Shown: positions 45,782 to 54,293 of the stretch, piece by piece
Position numbering within the stretch: the stretch's first letter is position 1
How the letters are laid out: each line of letters starts with the position of its first letter
DNA from: Formosimonas limnophila
GTDB taxonomy: Bacteria; Pseudomonadota; Gammaproteobacteria; Burkholderiales; Burkholderiaceae
Reading direction: 5' to 3'
Length of the DNA stretch: 64,000 nt
Assembly (NCBI RefSeq): GCF_014652675.1
Contig: NZ_BMZG01000002.1
Span: 62,001 to 126,000, forward strand
Notes under the pieces: model-generated
The model's database searches: none
The model's input: only the letters and a program-made list of their open reading frames with translations
What the model was told of the DNA's origin: nothing
Translations under genes and position numbers: made by a program

Positions 45782-45820
45782 AAAAAAAACCGTTGATGGG
45801 GTCATCAGCGTTTTTTTTTT
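45782..45820. terminator. Bidirectional terminator
   Basis: CGTTGATG and CATCAGCG pair (one G-T) around 4 bases, flanked by a run of eight A and ten T. It ends both the synthase-like gene and the convergent DUF2322 gene. Confidence 0.85.
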
Positions 45821-45831
45821 AATTTTCCAGA

Positions 45832-46209
45832 TTATTGCTCTTTTTTATCATCATCCCAATTATTGGCGGGTGCTTCCCCTTCTTTATAAACCACTTTCAT
45901 TTCCATCAGTTTATTTGTCGCTTCTACTAAAATTAATCGGTCGATATTTGGGTGTTTGCCAACGTTTGCTTTGGCGTCTTTTGTGTGCTCGGCGTAGAGC
46001 TCTAAGCCGCGACGAGCGGCAGCTAAGTCGAGTGTGCCCATGGTTTTGTAGAGGTAGTGGTAGAGAGCGAGTGAGCCTTTTTGGCCTTCTGCGTTTTCGA
46101 CGGTTGAAAGGAGTTTGCCGTCTTGGTAGAACTCGATGCGTTCTAAGTTGTCGATGGCGGGGAATTGTTCTACGTTTTCTTTGAATACGGTGCTAGTTTT
46201 GAATAACAT
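45832..46209 (-). CDS. DUF2322-family protein
   Basis: A 125-residue cytoplasmic protein of unknown function with the pattern I associate with DUF2322: FPAIDNLERIEFYQDGKLLSTVEN, GSLALYHYLY, ARRGLELYAEHTKDAKANVGKHPNIDRLI. It has no membrane segment, signal or cysteine pair. There is a good GGAG-containing leader ahead of the ATG (CAGGAGAACCACC). It lies downstream of the DUF1841 gene on the same strand, 28 bases away, and they are probably cotranscribed. Confidence 0.72.
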   Translation of the reverse strand: MLFKTSTVFKENVEQFPAIDNLERIEFYQDGKLLSTVENAEGQKGSLALYHYLYKTMGTLDLAAARRGLELYAEHTKDAKANVGKHPNIDRLILVEATNKLMEMKVVYKEGEAPANNWDDDKKEQ

Positions 46210-46237
46210 GGTGGTTCTCCTGATGAATGATGTTGAG

Positions 46238-46675
46238 TTAGGTTGAAGCGTGTTTCAGAATGCTGTCAATGTAGGCTTGTGCGTCTGGTTCGGTTTTGTC
46301 GCGTTGTGCTTGCCAAAGCGTTTGGCCCAAGCACTCCATGATGATGTGCTGTGCATCGTGTTCGCTGTCGAGTTTTTGTGACAGTTTGGCGTGTGCGGCG
46401 CGAATGCCAGGTGGTTGGTCGATGGAGAGTTGCTCGCTGATGGATAGGTGCATCGACAGGTGTAAAAACGGATTGGTTTGGCCATCTTCGGGTAAAAACT
46501 GAGCGGCTTCGAGGGCTTCAATGGGGCCATTGAGCACTGCGTGGTATTCGGGGTGCTCACGCATCCAGTGTACGGCGATTTGCTCGATGGGTGCGAGGTT
46601 TTCTTGGTGTTTTGATTTATACCATGCGTGGTAAAAAAACTGGCGGACTTCTTGGACTGTGGGGTTGAAGAACAT
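46238..46675 (-). CDS. DUF1841-family protein
   Basis: 145 residues of the betaproteobacterial DUF1841 family: FNPTVQEVRQFFYHAWYK at the start, the strongly conserved NPFLHLSMHLSISEQLSIDQPPGIRAAH in the middle, and HDAQHIIMECLGQTLWQAQRD near the end. The histidine/glutamate-rich centre could bind a metal, but no function is known to me. The ATG at 46675 fits the family start; the frame reaching 46783 overlaps the divergent aroG promoter and is rejected. Confidence 0.8.
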   Translation of the reverse strand: MFFNPTVQEVRQFFYHAWYKSKHQENLAPIEQIAVHWMREHPEYHAVLNGPIEALEAAQFLPEDGQTNPFLHLSMHLSISEQLSIDQPPGIRAAHAKLSQKLDSEHDAQHIIMECLGQTLWQAQRDKTEPDAQAYIDSILKHAST

Positions 46676-46735
46676 GTGGTGGCTTTTTGATGAGGGTGTT
46701 TTTGATGCGATTTGCTCAAATCTGCTACTAAAGGC

Positions 46736-46764
46736 TTGCAAAATGGCACGATTCAGGTTATAAA
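46736..46764 (+). promoter_or_regulatory. aroG promoter
   Basis: TTGCAA (46736-46741) and TATAAA (46759-46764) with an optimal 17-base spacer. Transcription would start near 46771 and give a leader of about 200 bases before aroG, containing the peptide frame and attenuator described below. Confidence 0.6.
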
Positions 46765-46818
46765 TACGGAAGTTTACACGCAAATGGTTTGCGGTAAAAG
46801 CAAAACAGGATGAATGTC

Positions 46819-46872
46819 ATGCGCCACACACGTGCTTATTTCTTTTGGTACTTTACTCGAACGAGCGGTTGA
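46819..46872 (+). CDS. aroG leader peptide (aromatic amino-acid sensor)
   Basis: A 17-codon frame, MRHTRAYFFWYFTRTSG, with AGGA 8 bases before the ATG. Six consecutive codons (46837-46854) encode Y-F-F-W-Y-F, so all three aromatic amino acids are represented. Its stop (46870-46872) lies inside the first hairpin of the leader. Composition, size, position between a promoter and a terminator, and the aroG gene downstream all fit a regulatory leader peptide. An in-frame ATG at 46810 is too close to the ribosome site. Confidence 0.8.
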   Translation: MRHTRAYFFWYFTRTSG

Positions 46873-46939
46873 GCTGTTCGGTGTGCCACGCGCGTACCTT
46901 CATCTAGCCGCTAACTTGTTTAGCGGTTTTTTATTTTTT
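46858..46939 (+). promoter_or_regulatory. Transcription attenuator upstream of aroG
   Basis: Three segments compete. Hairpin 1 pairs CGAAC (46858-62) and AGC (46864-66) with GCT (46873-75) and GTTCG (46876-80). The terminator pairs CCGCTAA (46908-14) with TTAGCGG (46920-26), followed by TTTTTTATTTTTT. An antiterminator is possible between AGCGGTT (46864-70) and AGCCGCT (46906-12), seven pairs with one G-U. A ribosome stalled on the aromatic codons would leave 46864-70 free to form the antiterminator. A ribosome reaching the stop would cover it and let the terminator form. Confidence 0.8.
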
Positions 46940-46972
46940 GCACTCCACAAACTCCTTTATTGAAAGAACAAC

Positions 46973-48049
46973 ATGCCAAATACCGATGACGTCCGAATCA
47001 AAGAGATTAAAGAACTTGCACCGCCATCACACGTGATTCGCGAGTTTCCACTGACCGAAGAGGTTGCCAAAGTACCCTTTGAGTCGCGTGCTGCCATTCA
47101 CCGTGTGTTGCATGGGGCGGATGATCGCTTGGTGGTTGTGATCGGTCCATGTTCGATTCATGATACGAAGGCCGCACTTGATTATTGCCAACGTTTGCTC
47201 AAGCAGCGCGAAATGTACAAAGACACATTAGAAATCGTGATGCGTGTTTACTTCGAGAAACCGCGGACCACGGTCGGTTGGAAAGGCCTCATCAATGACC
47301 CGATGCTCAATGAAACATTTGACATCAATAAAGGTCTGCGCGTCGCACGTGAGTTGCTCGTACAAATCAACGAAATGGGCATGCCCGTCGCTTGCGAATA
47401 CCTTGACATGATTACACCACAATACATCGCCGACCTCGTGAGCTGGGGCGCGATTGGCGCACGCACCACTGAGTCACAAGTACACCGCGAGCTTGCTTCT
47501 GGCTTGTCATGTCCTGTTGGCTTTAAAAATGGCACGGATGGCAATGTCAAAATTGCTGTTGATGCCACACTCGCTGCACAACGCCCCCACCATTTCCTCT
47601 CAGTGACCAAGGCTGGCCACTCAGCGATTATTTCGACCAATGGCAACGAAGACTGCCACGTCATTTTGCGTGGTGGCAAAAAGCCAAACTACGACGCCGC
47701 CAGCGTTCAAGAAGCCTGTGAAGCTATCGCCAAAGGCGGTTTGGCGCAGCGCGTCATGATTGATGCCTCGCACGCAAACTCTGAGAAAAAACCAGAAAAT
47801 CAAGTCCCTGTTTGTGCCAATATCGCAGAGCAGGTCGCAGGTGGTGATGAGCGGATTTTCGGTCTCATGATTGAGTCAAATATTGTCGGTGGCCGTCAGG
47901 ACTTGGTTACAGGCGCGGCGCTCACCTATGGTCAAAGCGTGACGGATGGCTGCATCGACTGGGAGTCATCAGAAGCTGTGCTGAAAAACCTCTCCGAAGC
48001 GGTCAAAGCACGGCGTGAATTAAAACGCAACAGTTTTACTGAACAGTAA
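46973..48049 (+). CDS. aroG: 3-deoxy-D-arabino-heptulosonate-7-phosphate synthase
   Basis: The entry enzyme of the shikimate pathway, joining phosphoenolpyruvate and erythrose-4-phosphate. This is the class I-alpha (AroF/G/H) type of 358 residues: VVIGPCSIHDTKAALDY near 58, MRVYFEKPRTTVGWKGLINDP near 90, GARTTESQVHRELASGL near 163, and MIDASHANSEKKPENQ near 265. Allosteric specificity (Phe, Tyr or Trp) cannot be assigned with confidence. The upstream attenuator suggests transcription responds to aromatic amino-acid supply. A RidA gene follows after 61 bases. Confidence 0.94.
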   Translation: MPNTDDVRIKEIKELAPPSHVIREFPLTEEVAKVPFESRAAIHRVLHGADDRLVVVIGPCSIHDTKAALDYCQRLLKQREMYKDTLEIVMRVYFEKPRTTVGWKGLINDPMLNETFDINKGLRVARELLVQINEMGMPVACEYLDMITPQYIADLVSWGAIGARTTESQVHRELASGLSCPVGFKNGTDGNVKIAVDATLAAQRPHHFLSVTKAGHSAIISTNGNEDCHVILRGGKKPNYDAASVQEACEAIAKGGLAQRVMIDASHANSEKKPENQVPVCANIAEQVAGGDERIFGLMIESNIVGGRQDLVTGAALTYGQSVTDGCIDWESSEAVLKNLSEAVKARRELKRNSFTEQ

Positions 48050-48110
48050 AACCACGGGCGGGCAGTTGAGTGCCCGCTTTTATTTCTCACCCGTTTTTAA
48101 GGAGACTCAT

Positions 48111-48491
48111 ATGTCTAAAAAAATCATCAGCACCACCAATGCACCTGCCGCCATTGGCCCATATTCACAAGCTGTGAAAGTTGGAGCGCGCGTATTTACT
48201 TCTGGCCAACTCGGTTTAGATCCTATCTCTGGCGAATTAGCACAAGGTATTGAAGCGCAAACGCATCAAGCATTCAAAAATCTTGAAGCGATTTTGAAAG
48301 AAGCGGGCGGCTCACTGGCCAACGTGGTGAAATTCACCTTGTTTTTGACAGACTTGGCTGACTTTTCCACAGTCAACACCATCATGGCGCAATACGTGCC
48401 TGAGCCATTTCCAGCACGTTCGACCATCGGTGTGGCAAGCTTGCCGAAAGGTGGGTTGTTTGAGATTGAGGCTGTCGCGCATATTGAGTGA
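48111..48491 (+). CDS. ridA: RidA-family imine/enamine deaminase
   Basis: A small trimeric protein (126 residues) that hydrolyses reactive 2-aminoacrylate-type intermediates from PLP enzymes. Hallmarks: PAAIGPYSQAVKVGARVFTSGQLG near the start, the conserved arginine in FPARSTIGVASLPKGGLFEIEAVA, and ANVVKFTLFLTDLADF. AAGGAG lies 7 bases before the ATG at 48111. The terminator after it suggests cotranscription with aroG or its own unit. Confidence 0.92.
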   Translation: MSKKIISTTNAPAAIGPYSQAVKVGARVFTSGQLGLDPISGELAQGIEAQTHQAFKNLEAILKEAGGSLANVVKFTLFLTDLADFSTVNTIMAQYVPEPFPARSTIGVASLPKGGLFEIEAVAHIE

Positions 48492-48611
48492 TTGCATGAG
48501 TAGCACTAAGAACGGCTTGAGAAACTCAAGCTGTTCGGGCATGTCGGTCAAGTTTTTTCATGATGACCATTGTTTTCTTTTATTTGCAGTGATGTTGCAT
48601 CTTATCAATAA

Positions 48612-48641
48612 AAAATCCGCCGTGATTAAACGGCGGATTTT
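48612..48641. terminator. Bidirectional terminator after ridA
   Basis: AAAATCCGCCG and CGGCGGATTTT (11-bp stem, 8-base loop) with a T tract; it also serves gabD on the opposite strand. Confidence 0.88.
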
Positions 48642-48657
48642 TTATTTGGGCTAGGGC

Positions 48658-50112
48658 TTACTTATCCAAGCCAGCCAAACAAGTATATTTCACCACTACA
48701 TAGTCTTCAATTCCGTATTTAGAGCCTTCGCGCCCTATACCTGATTGTTTGACACCGCCAAATGGCGCGATTTCGGTTGAAATCAGACCCGTGTTGACGC
48801 CGACCATACCGTATTCGAGGGCTTCTGAGACGCGGAAGATGCGGCCGATGTCACGGCTGAAGAAGTACGATGCGAGCCCAAATTCTGTATCGTTGGCGTA
48901 TTGAATCACTTCTTCTTCGGTTTTGAAGCGGAACAGCGGCGCCATCGGGCCGAATGTTTCTTCGCGTGCGACAGCCATATCTTGTGTGACGTTGGTCAAA
49001 ATGGTTGGCTCGAAGAATGAGTGGCCGAGTGCGTGGCGCTTGCCGCCCAGTGCAATTTTTGCACCTTTTGCGAGTGCGTCAGCGATGTGTTCTTCGACTT
49101 TTTCCATGGCTTTCTCATCAATCATCGGGCCTTGGGTCACGCCTTCTTCGACACCGTTACCGACTTTGAGTTTGCCCACAGCGGCGGCGAGTTTCTCTGC
49201 GAATGCGTCGTACACGCCATCTTGGACATAGAGGCGGTTCGCGCAAACGCAGGTTTGGCCTGCATTGCGGTATTTCGACGCAATCGCGCCCTCAACAGCC
49301 GCGTCAAGGTCAGCGTCGTCAAATACGATGAATGGTGCGTTACCGCCGAGTTCCATCGAGGTTTTTTTGATGGTGGGGGCGCATTGTTCCATCAATACGC
49401 GGCCCACTTCGGTTGAGCCCGTGAATGTGAGTTTGCGCACAGTGGGGTTTGAGGTGAATTCTGCACCGATGACGCGTGATTTGCCTGTGATGACTTGGAA
49501 AATACCCGCTGGGATGCCTGCGCGGTGCGCGAGCTCTGCGATGGCGAGCGCAGAAAAAGGTGTTAAGTCAGCAGGGCGGACAATCATCGGGCAGCCCGCG
49601 GCGAGCGCGGGAGCGACTTTGCGCGTAATCATGGCGTTCGGGAAGTTCCATGGCGTGATGGCGACGCAAACACCGATAGGTTCTTTGGTGACCATGATGC
49701 GGCGATCATTCAGGTGCGCTGGGATGTTTTCGCCGTACAGACGTTTGCCTTCTTCGGCGAACCATTCGACATAGCTTGCGCCGTAAGCGATTTCGCCCTT
49801 TGCTTCTGCGAGTGGTTTGCCTTGCTCTGAAGTCAGGATGAGTGCCAAGTCATCTTGGTTTTCCATCATGAGGTTGAACCATTTACGCAGAATTGCCGCT
49901 CGCTCTTTGGCGGTTTTTTTGCGCCAAGCAGGCCATGCAGCGTTTGCGTCAGCGATGGCTTTGGCGGTCTCGGTTTGACCGAGGTGAGGGATGGTGCCGA
50001 TGACTTCGCCTGTGGCAGGGTTGGTTACGGGCATGGTTTCAGCACCACTCACCCATTCGCCATTGAGGTAGCATTGTTGTTTGAAAAGGCTGGGGTCTTT
50101 GAGGTTCAGCAT
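48658..50112 (-). CDS. gabD: Succinate-semialdehyde dehydrogenase (NADP+)
   Basis: Aldehyde dehydrogenase superfamily, 484 residues, oxidising succinic semialdehyde to succinate. The glutamate general base is in MELGGNAPFIVFDDADLD near 255, and the nucleophilic cysteine is in NAGQTCVCANR near 288, together with the second cysteine characteristic of GabD. The C-terminal GLISTEIAPFGGVKQSGIGREGSKYGIEDY is the typical GabD ending. It lies downstream of gabT on the same strand; together they turn GABA into succinate. A terminator-like hairpin separates them. Confidence 0.94.
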   Translation of the reverse strand: MLNLKDPSLFKQQCYLNGEWVSGAETMPVTNPATGEVIGTIPHLGQTETAKAIADANAAWPAWRKKTAKERAAILRKWFNLMMENQDDLALILTSEQGKPLAEAKGEIAYGASYVEWFAEEGKRLYGENIPAHLNDRRIMVTKEPIGVCVAITPWNFPNAMITRKVAPALAAGCPMIVRPADLTPFSALAIAELAHRAGIPAGIFQVITGKSRVIGAEFTSNPTVRKLTFTGSTEVGRVLMEQCAPTIKKTSMELGGNAPFIVFDDADLDAAVEGAIASKYRNAGQTCVCANRLYVQDGVYDAFAEKLAAAVGKLKVGNGVEEGVTQGPMIDEKAMEKVEEHIADALAKGAKIALGGKRHALGHSFFEPTILTNVTQDMAVAREETFGPMAPLFRFKTEEEVIQYANDTEFGLASYFFSRDIGRIFRVSEALEYGMVGVNTGLISTEIAPFGGVKQSGIGREGSKYGIEDYVVVKYTCLAGLDK

Positions 50113-50162
50113 GGTTAGTTTCCTAAATAATGTGTGTCATTTCAACTGATGATTATAAGTGA

Positions 50163-50201
50163 AAACGGCTCTTGGCGTTTTTTCAACACGAAGAGCCGTT
50201 T
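50163..50201 (-). terminator. Hairpin between gabT and gabD
   Basis: AAACGGCTCTT and AAGAGCCGTTT form an 11-bp stem with a 17-base loop, followed on the minus strand by TTT. With a short T tract it may only attenuate read-through from gabT to gabD. Confidence 0.65.
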
Positions 50202-50218
50202 GGTGAGCGCTGTGGAAA

Positions 50219-51502
50219 TTAGCCTTTGGCTGCTTCCAATAGAACTTCTTCCAAAATCGTCAAGCCTTCATCGAATACAGAGTCTTCGATGGTCAATGGG
50301 AACAAGAAGCGAATCACGTTGGCATAAGTACCGCATGAGAGCAACAGCAAGCCGCGTTTCAAAGCCGCCAAACGCACTTTTTGAGTAAACTCAGGCGACG
50401 CCTCACCTGTCGCAGGGTCAATGAATTCAACTGCGTTCATGGCACCTGGGCCACGCACGTCAGAGATTTGAGGAACTTGAGCGCGCAGGGCAGTCAAGCG
50501 GGCTTTGATCTTGTCGCCTAATGCGTTGGCGCGATCAAGCAAATTTTCTGAGTCAATGATGTCCAACACCGCGTGTGCAGAAGCGATGGCCAAAGCATTG
50601 CCCGCATACGTACCACCCAAACCGCCAGGTGCTGGTGCATCCATGATTTCAGCACGGCCACAAACGCCTGATAAAGGCATACCGCCTGCCAAAGATTTTG
50701 CGAATGTCATCAAGTCTGCCGTCACATCGTAGTGCTCCATGGCGAACAATTTGCCTGTACGGCCGAAACCTGTTTGCACTTCATCCGCGATGAGCAAAAT
50801 GCCATGTTCGTCGCACAACGCGCGCAGCGAGCGCATGAACGATGGTGACGCTTGGTAAAAACCGCCTTCGCCTTGCACAGGTTCGAGGATGATGGCTGCG
50901 ACACGAGTTGGCTCGATGTCGGCTTTAAATAAGTTTTGAATCGCTTTGAGTGAGTCTTTTTCGCTCACGCCATGCAGCTCAACTGGGAATGGTACGTGGT
51001 AAATTTCTGATGGGAACGGACCGAAGCCGATTTTGTATGGTGCGACTTTACCCGTCAATGCCATGCCCATCATTGTACGACCGTGGAAACCGCCAGTGAA
51101 TGCGATGACGCCAGAACGGCCAGTGGCTGCACGAGCGATTTTGATCGCGTTTTCAACGGCTTCTGCGCCTGTGGTGAAGAACGCCGTTTTCTTTGGAAAG
51201 TTACCTGGTGTGCGTGTGTTGATTTTTTCAGCGAGTTCGACATACGACTTGTAAGGCACGATTTGATAGGCAGTGTGAAGGAAGCCTTCATGCAACTGCT
51301 TGTTAATTGCTGCCACTTGCTTTGGATGACGATGACCTGTGTTCACCACCGCGATACCACCGCCAAAGTCGATGAAGCGACGACCTTCAACGTCCCAAAT
51401 CTCAGCATTTTGCGCGCGCGCAGCGTAAAAGTCAGTCATCACGCCGACACCGCGAGGCGTCGCGGCATTTTTGCGGGTTTGTAAATCAGCGTTGTTGCTC
51501 AT
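50219..51502 (-). CDS. gabT: 4-aminobutyrate aminotransferase
   Basis: Class III PLP aminotransferase of 427 residues converting GABA plus 2-oxoglutarate into succinic semialdehyde and glutamate. Key segments: FFTTGAEAVENAIKIARAATGRSGVIAFTGGFHGRT near 108-142, the PLP aspartate in IADEVQTGFGRTGKLFAMEH near 240, and the lysine in MTFAKSLAGGMPLSGV near 268. The 399 bases upstream hold its promoter region; no GabR-type regulator gene is adjacent. Confidence 0.93.
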   Translation of the reverse strand: MSNNADLQTRKNAATPRGVGVMTDFYAARAQNAEIWDVEGRRFIDFGGGIAVVNTGHRHPKQVAAINKQLHEGFLHTAYQIVPYKSYVELAEKINTRTPGNFPKKTAFFTTGAEAVENAIKIARAATGRSGVIAFTGGFHGRTMMGMALTGKVAPYKIGFGPFPSEIYHVPFPVELHGVSEKDSLKAIQNLFKADIEPTRVAAIILEPVQGEGGFYQASPSFMRSLRALCDEHGILLIADEVQTGFGRTGKLFAMEHYDVTADLMTFAKSLAGGMPLSGVCGRAEIMDAPAPGGLGGTYAGNALAIASAHAVLDIIDSENLLDRANALGDKIKARLTALRAQVPQISDVRGPGAMNAVEFIDPATGEASPEFTQKVRLAALKRGLLLLSCGTYANVIRFLFPLTIEDSVFDEGLTILEEVLLEAAKG

Positions 51503-51901
51503 GGTGAGGTCCTTTTCTCAGAGTTTAAATTTCTTGTGTCAAAACAAATTGTGTGTTCCGACGATGATGTTGATTGTGACAATATCAGCATAATGCATGT
51601 ATTGATTTGGCATTTTTATGCCATTGGTCTCTCATTGTATCAAATACGGTGGAAGAATATTAGAGGTATTGGCTTGGAAGCCAGTAAAATTTAACGTTTA
51701 GTGCCAGTTTTCGATAATAAGTATAAATTCGGCTTCTTTATTAATTTGGCGGTTTGTTGTGTATAAATACGTAGTGATATGTGGCTGTGTTTTTTCCAGA
51801 ATTTGCTGGCTTTACTTTTGTATAATGAGGGTAAAGTAATTGTCTCTAACTGTCATAAAGATGAAATGGTAAACGCATTGCTCTCACATCAGACTTAATC
51901 T
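51503..51901. other. gabT-fimT divergent intergenic region
   Basis: 399 AT-rich bases between divergent gabT and fimT. Visible elements are a 6-bp hairpin TGGCAT/ATGCCA at 51608-51623 and a perfect TATAAT at 51821-51826 oriented toward the pilin genes, without a recognisable -35 at 16-18 bases. No small gene or RNA was convincing. Confidence 0.5.
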
Positions 51902-52477
51902 ATGAGCTCAAAAGTCATCCATACAGTGAATACACCAAAGTCAACGTGGTGTGCTTTGGCGCGTCTGAACGTCGCGAGACAGATGGGTTTTACGATGCTT
52001 GAGACGCTGGTGGTGTTGGCGATTGTGGGTGTCCTCACCACTGTGGGCATACCTGCTTATCAGCGGGTGAGTGTGCAGTATGATATTAGTAGCACTGCGC
52101 GTCTGTTTGCTCAACAAGCGGAGTCGGCACGATTAATGGCTCAAGCTTTTGGTGTGGTAATCGAGGTTTGTCCTGTTGGCTCGCTTGATTTTGTTGCGGC
52201 CAATCCAGTTTGTCTTAATAATCTACCAGTAAACCAGCCGTGGGCCGCATGGGTGTGGCGCAATCGTACAACTGGCGCTGTTGTTTTTCGTGGGCAAGTC
52301 TCGCCGAATTTGATTTTTTCCACGAATCGCAGAGCTTATCCAGCTTTTAATAGCAGTGGTCATATTGCTGGGGTGGCGAATCAGACCATTACGGTAAGCT
52401 CAGGGGCTGCCAATACGGTGCCCGCTCGAGTTGCGTTCTCTAATCAAGGTAAGATGACGGTGACGTTGCCACCATGA
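51902..52477 (+). CDS. fimT: FimT/GspH-type pseudopilin
   Basis: A minor type IV pilus component of 191 residues. The prepilin signal G^FTMLETLVVLAIVGVL places cleavage after G29 with the conserved Glu at +5, followed by an N-terminal hydrophobic helix and a beta-rich globular domain (TTGAVVFRGQVSPN...). FimT has been linked to DNA binding in natural transformation. The leader before the cleavage site is long (29 residues), so a later start is possible; no strong ribosome site was found. The gene overlaps pilV by 4 bases. Confidence 0.82.
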   Translation: MSSKVIHTVNTPKSTWCALARLNVARQMGFTMLETLVVLAIVGVLTTVGIPAYQRVSVQYDISSTARLFAQQAESARLMAQAFGVVIEVCPVGSLDFVAANPVCLNNLPVNQPWAAWVWRNRTTGAVVFRGQVSPNLIFSTNRRAYPAFNSSGHIAGVANQTITVSSGAANTVPARVAFSNQGKMTVTLPP

Positions 52478-52923
52478 TGAATTTAAGCAATGCTTCACCG
52501 TCACAGTCAACTTCTCATCAAGCCGGTTTTAGCTTGTTTGAGGTGTTGTTGTCCATGTTTATCGCTGCCGTAGCGGTGGCGGGCGTGATGGCTTTACATG
52601 CCCGTAATCTGAGTCAAGTGACTGACAATGTTCACTTAATGCGTGCGCAGATGGTGTTGAACAATGCGGCTGCGCGCATCAATGTCGATACGAATCTGAA
52701 TCAAGCTATGACAAACGCAGCATTGACAAACGAAGCATTGGATTTACGAATGACTGTGGTGGCGGTTGGTAGTGCGGATTTTGTTGTCGCGGGGCAGGTA
52801 GGTCGATTGTTGAAGATTCAATGGGTCAATCATGATGCCAACGCGTCAGTTTGGCGATGCCCTTTGTCGGGTGTATCTGCTGTCGCAGGAAGTTCTTGCT
52901 TGGAATTATGGGTGTTACCATGA
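52474..52923 (+). CDS. pilV: Minor pilin PilV
   Basis: 149 residues; prepilin cleavage at AG^FSLFEVLLSMFIAAVAVAGVMALH. PilV proteins join the priming complex at the pilus tip. The hydrophobic helix with Glu at +5 and the short C-terminal domain with two cysteines (WRCPLSGV, SSCLELW) agree with the family. It starts by ATGA overlap with fimT and ends by ATGA overlap with pilW, so the cluster is translationally coupled. Confidence 0.8.
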   Translation: MMNLSNASPSQSTSHQAGFSLFEVLLSMFIAAVAVAGVMALHARNLSQVTDNVHLMRAQMVLNNAAARINVDTNLNQAMTNAALTNEALDLRMTVVAVGSADFVVAGQVGRLLKIQWVNHDANASVWRCPLSGVSAVAGSSCLELWVLP

Positions 52924-53702
52924 TGAGGCGTCGAGATTGTCATCGTATTAACTCTCAGGCAGGTTTCACTCTGCTTGAATTGTTGATTTCTATGGTTTTG
53001 GTGCTGGCTATAATTATCGGCGTTCAGCGATTTATGTCGGGTGTGGTGTTTGATCAAACGATTATCGGTGAGCGGCAAGAGGTAGCATCAGAGACCCGAC
53101 TTGTGTTGTCAAATGTGTCACGGGATATCGCTCGAGCGAATTTTTACCCCCATGCATCATTTAGTGATGATTTACCAAACGCGGTTTTGCCTCCAGCCGT
53201 TGGAGGGGGGCAAAATTTATTTGGCGTGCGTTACGTTGCTCCTGTTGGCACGCCTGACTGTAATGGTGATACCACAGATAATCAAGCGCTTGCTGGTCAT
53301 GTTGGGTGGACATTGATTGAAAATCGCTATGTGCTGACCCGCACAGATGGTGTGTTCAGCCTGAGTTGTGACGGAAGCGGTGGCGATAGCGGTCAAGTTA
53401 GACTGATAGATAATGTGGCAAAGTATTTGCCTTCTGGCGTTGTTGGTGTCACGGTTGATGCGATTTTATATAATGCTGAACCAGTGGATTTGGTGGCCAA
53501 TCCTCAATTCATCCCTACCAATACAAAGCTTGTCAGATTGTGTTTGTTAACGCGTGTGGCACAAAATGTGGGCGATGATTCAGCGGCCACGACTGATTGT
53601 GCAGGTGCTGCTTTGCCTGTTGTTTCGGCTTGGGTTTATTACAAAACACAAGTAGATGTGGCTGTTGGCTCGCATGGTTTTTTGGCGGGAGACGCACCAT
53701 GA
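52920..53702 (+). CDS. pilW: Minor pilin PilW
   Basis: 260 residues; prepilin motif AG^FTLLELLISMVLVLAIIIGVQRFM, then a long globular part typical of PilW (RLVLSNVSRDIARANFYP ... LPPAVGGGQNLFGVRYVAP). Several cysteines (GTPDCNGDT, SLSCDGSG, RLCLLTR, TTDCAG) could form disulfides. The start ATG at 52920 overlaps the pilV stop. Confidence 0.8.
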   Translation: MMRRRDCHRINSQAGFTLLELLISMVLVLAIIIGVQRFMSGVVFDQTIIGERQEVASETRLVLSNVSRDIARANFYPHASFSDDLPNAVLPPAVGGGQNLFGVRYVAPVGTPDCNGDTTDNQALAGHVGWTLIENRYVLTRTDGVFSLSCDGSGGDSGQVRLIDNVAKYLPSGVVGVTVDAILYNAEPVDLVANPQFIPTNTKLVRLCLLTRVAQNVGDDSAATTDCAGAALPVVSAWVYYKTQVDVAVGSHGFLAGDAP

Positions 53703-54283
53703 GTTCACTGACCCGCGTGCCCTCAAAACAATTTGGCTTTGCTTTAGCGACTGTTTTGATTTTGTTGGTTATATTTGCAGGTTTGGTGGTCATCATGCTT
53801 GATGGACAGCAGACCAAAATACTTCAGTCAACTGCAACCATTCAGGCAGCACAAACCGAACAGAATTCGCACAATACCCACCGAGCTTGTGTCAATCATG
53901 CTCGCCGTGTTTTGGCCAGCGACAGCGCAATCAATGTGACATGGTGGCAGAGTACGGGTGCGTTTGTGCAGGCCAATGACACACGTTGGGCGGATGCGGA
54001 CGTTTTTCTGCAAGGCTCTTGCTTGATTGAGGCTGTGACCGATGCGACAGACACGCAAGCGAGCTGGACGCCGAAATTACGCATCACGAGCAAGTTGGCG
54101 GGTGGGCAAAGTGTGGTGTTAGAGCAAACGGAATGGCGATACCCAGCATGCGTAGCGGCTTTACCCCAGCAGTGTGCGAGTTTAAGCAATTCGGTATCTA
54201 TTAAAAATAGCACAATACAATGGCGTCCAAGTTATCGCCTCGGTCAGCCTGTCTCTGTGGCTCATCGTGTTTATGGATTTTAA
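53699..54283 (+). CDS. pilX: Minor pilin PilX
   Basis: 194 residues. The N-terminal segment QFGFALATVLILLVIFAGLVVIMLDGQQTKILQS is the PilX type: a G^F cleavage site but without the +5 glutamate, as in GspK/PilX tip pilins. The globular domain has cysteines in HRACVNHAR, QGSCLIEA, PACVAALPQQCAS. The start overlaps the pilW stop (ATGA). PilX works with PilW, PilV and PilY1 at the tip. Confidence 0.78.
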   Translation: MSSLTRVPSKQFGFALATVLILLVIFAGLVVIMLDGQQTKILQSTATIQAAQTEQNSHNTHRACVNHARRVLASDSAINVTWWQSTGAFVQANDTRWADADVFLQGSCLIEAVTDATDTQASWTPKLRITSKLAGGQSVVLEQTEWRYPACVAALPQQCASLSNSVSIKNSTIQWRPSYRLGQPVSVAHRVYGF

Positions 54284-54293
54284 GGTTGACAAA

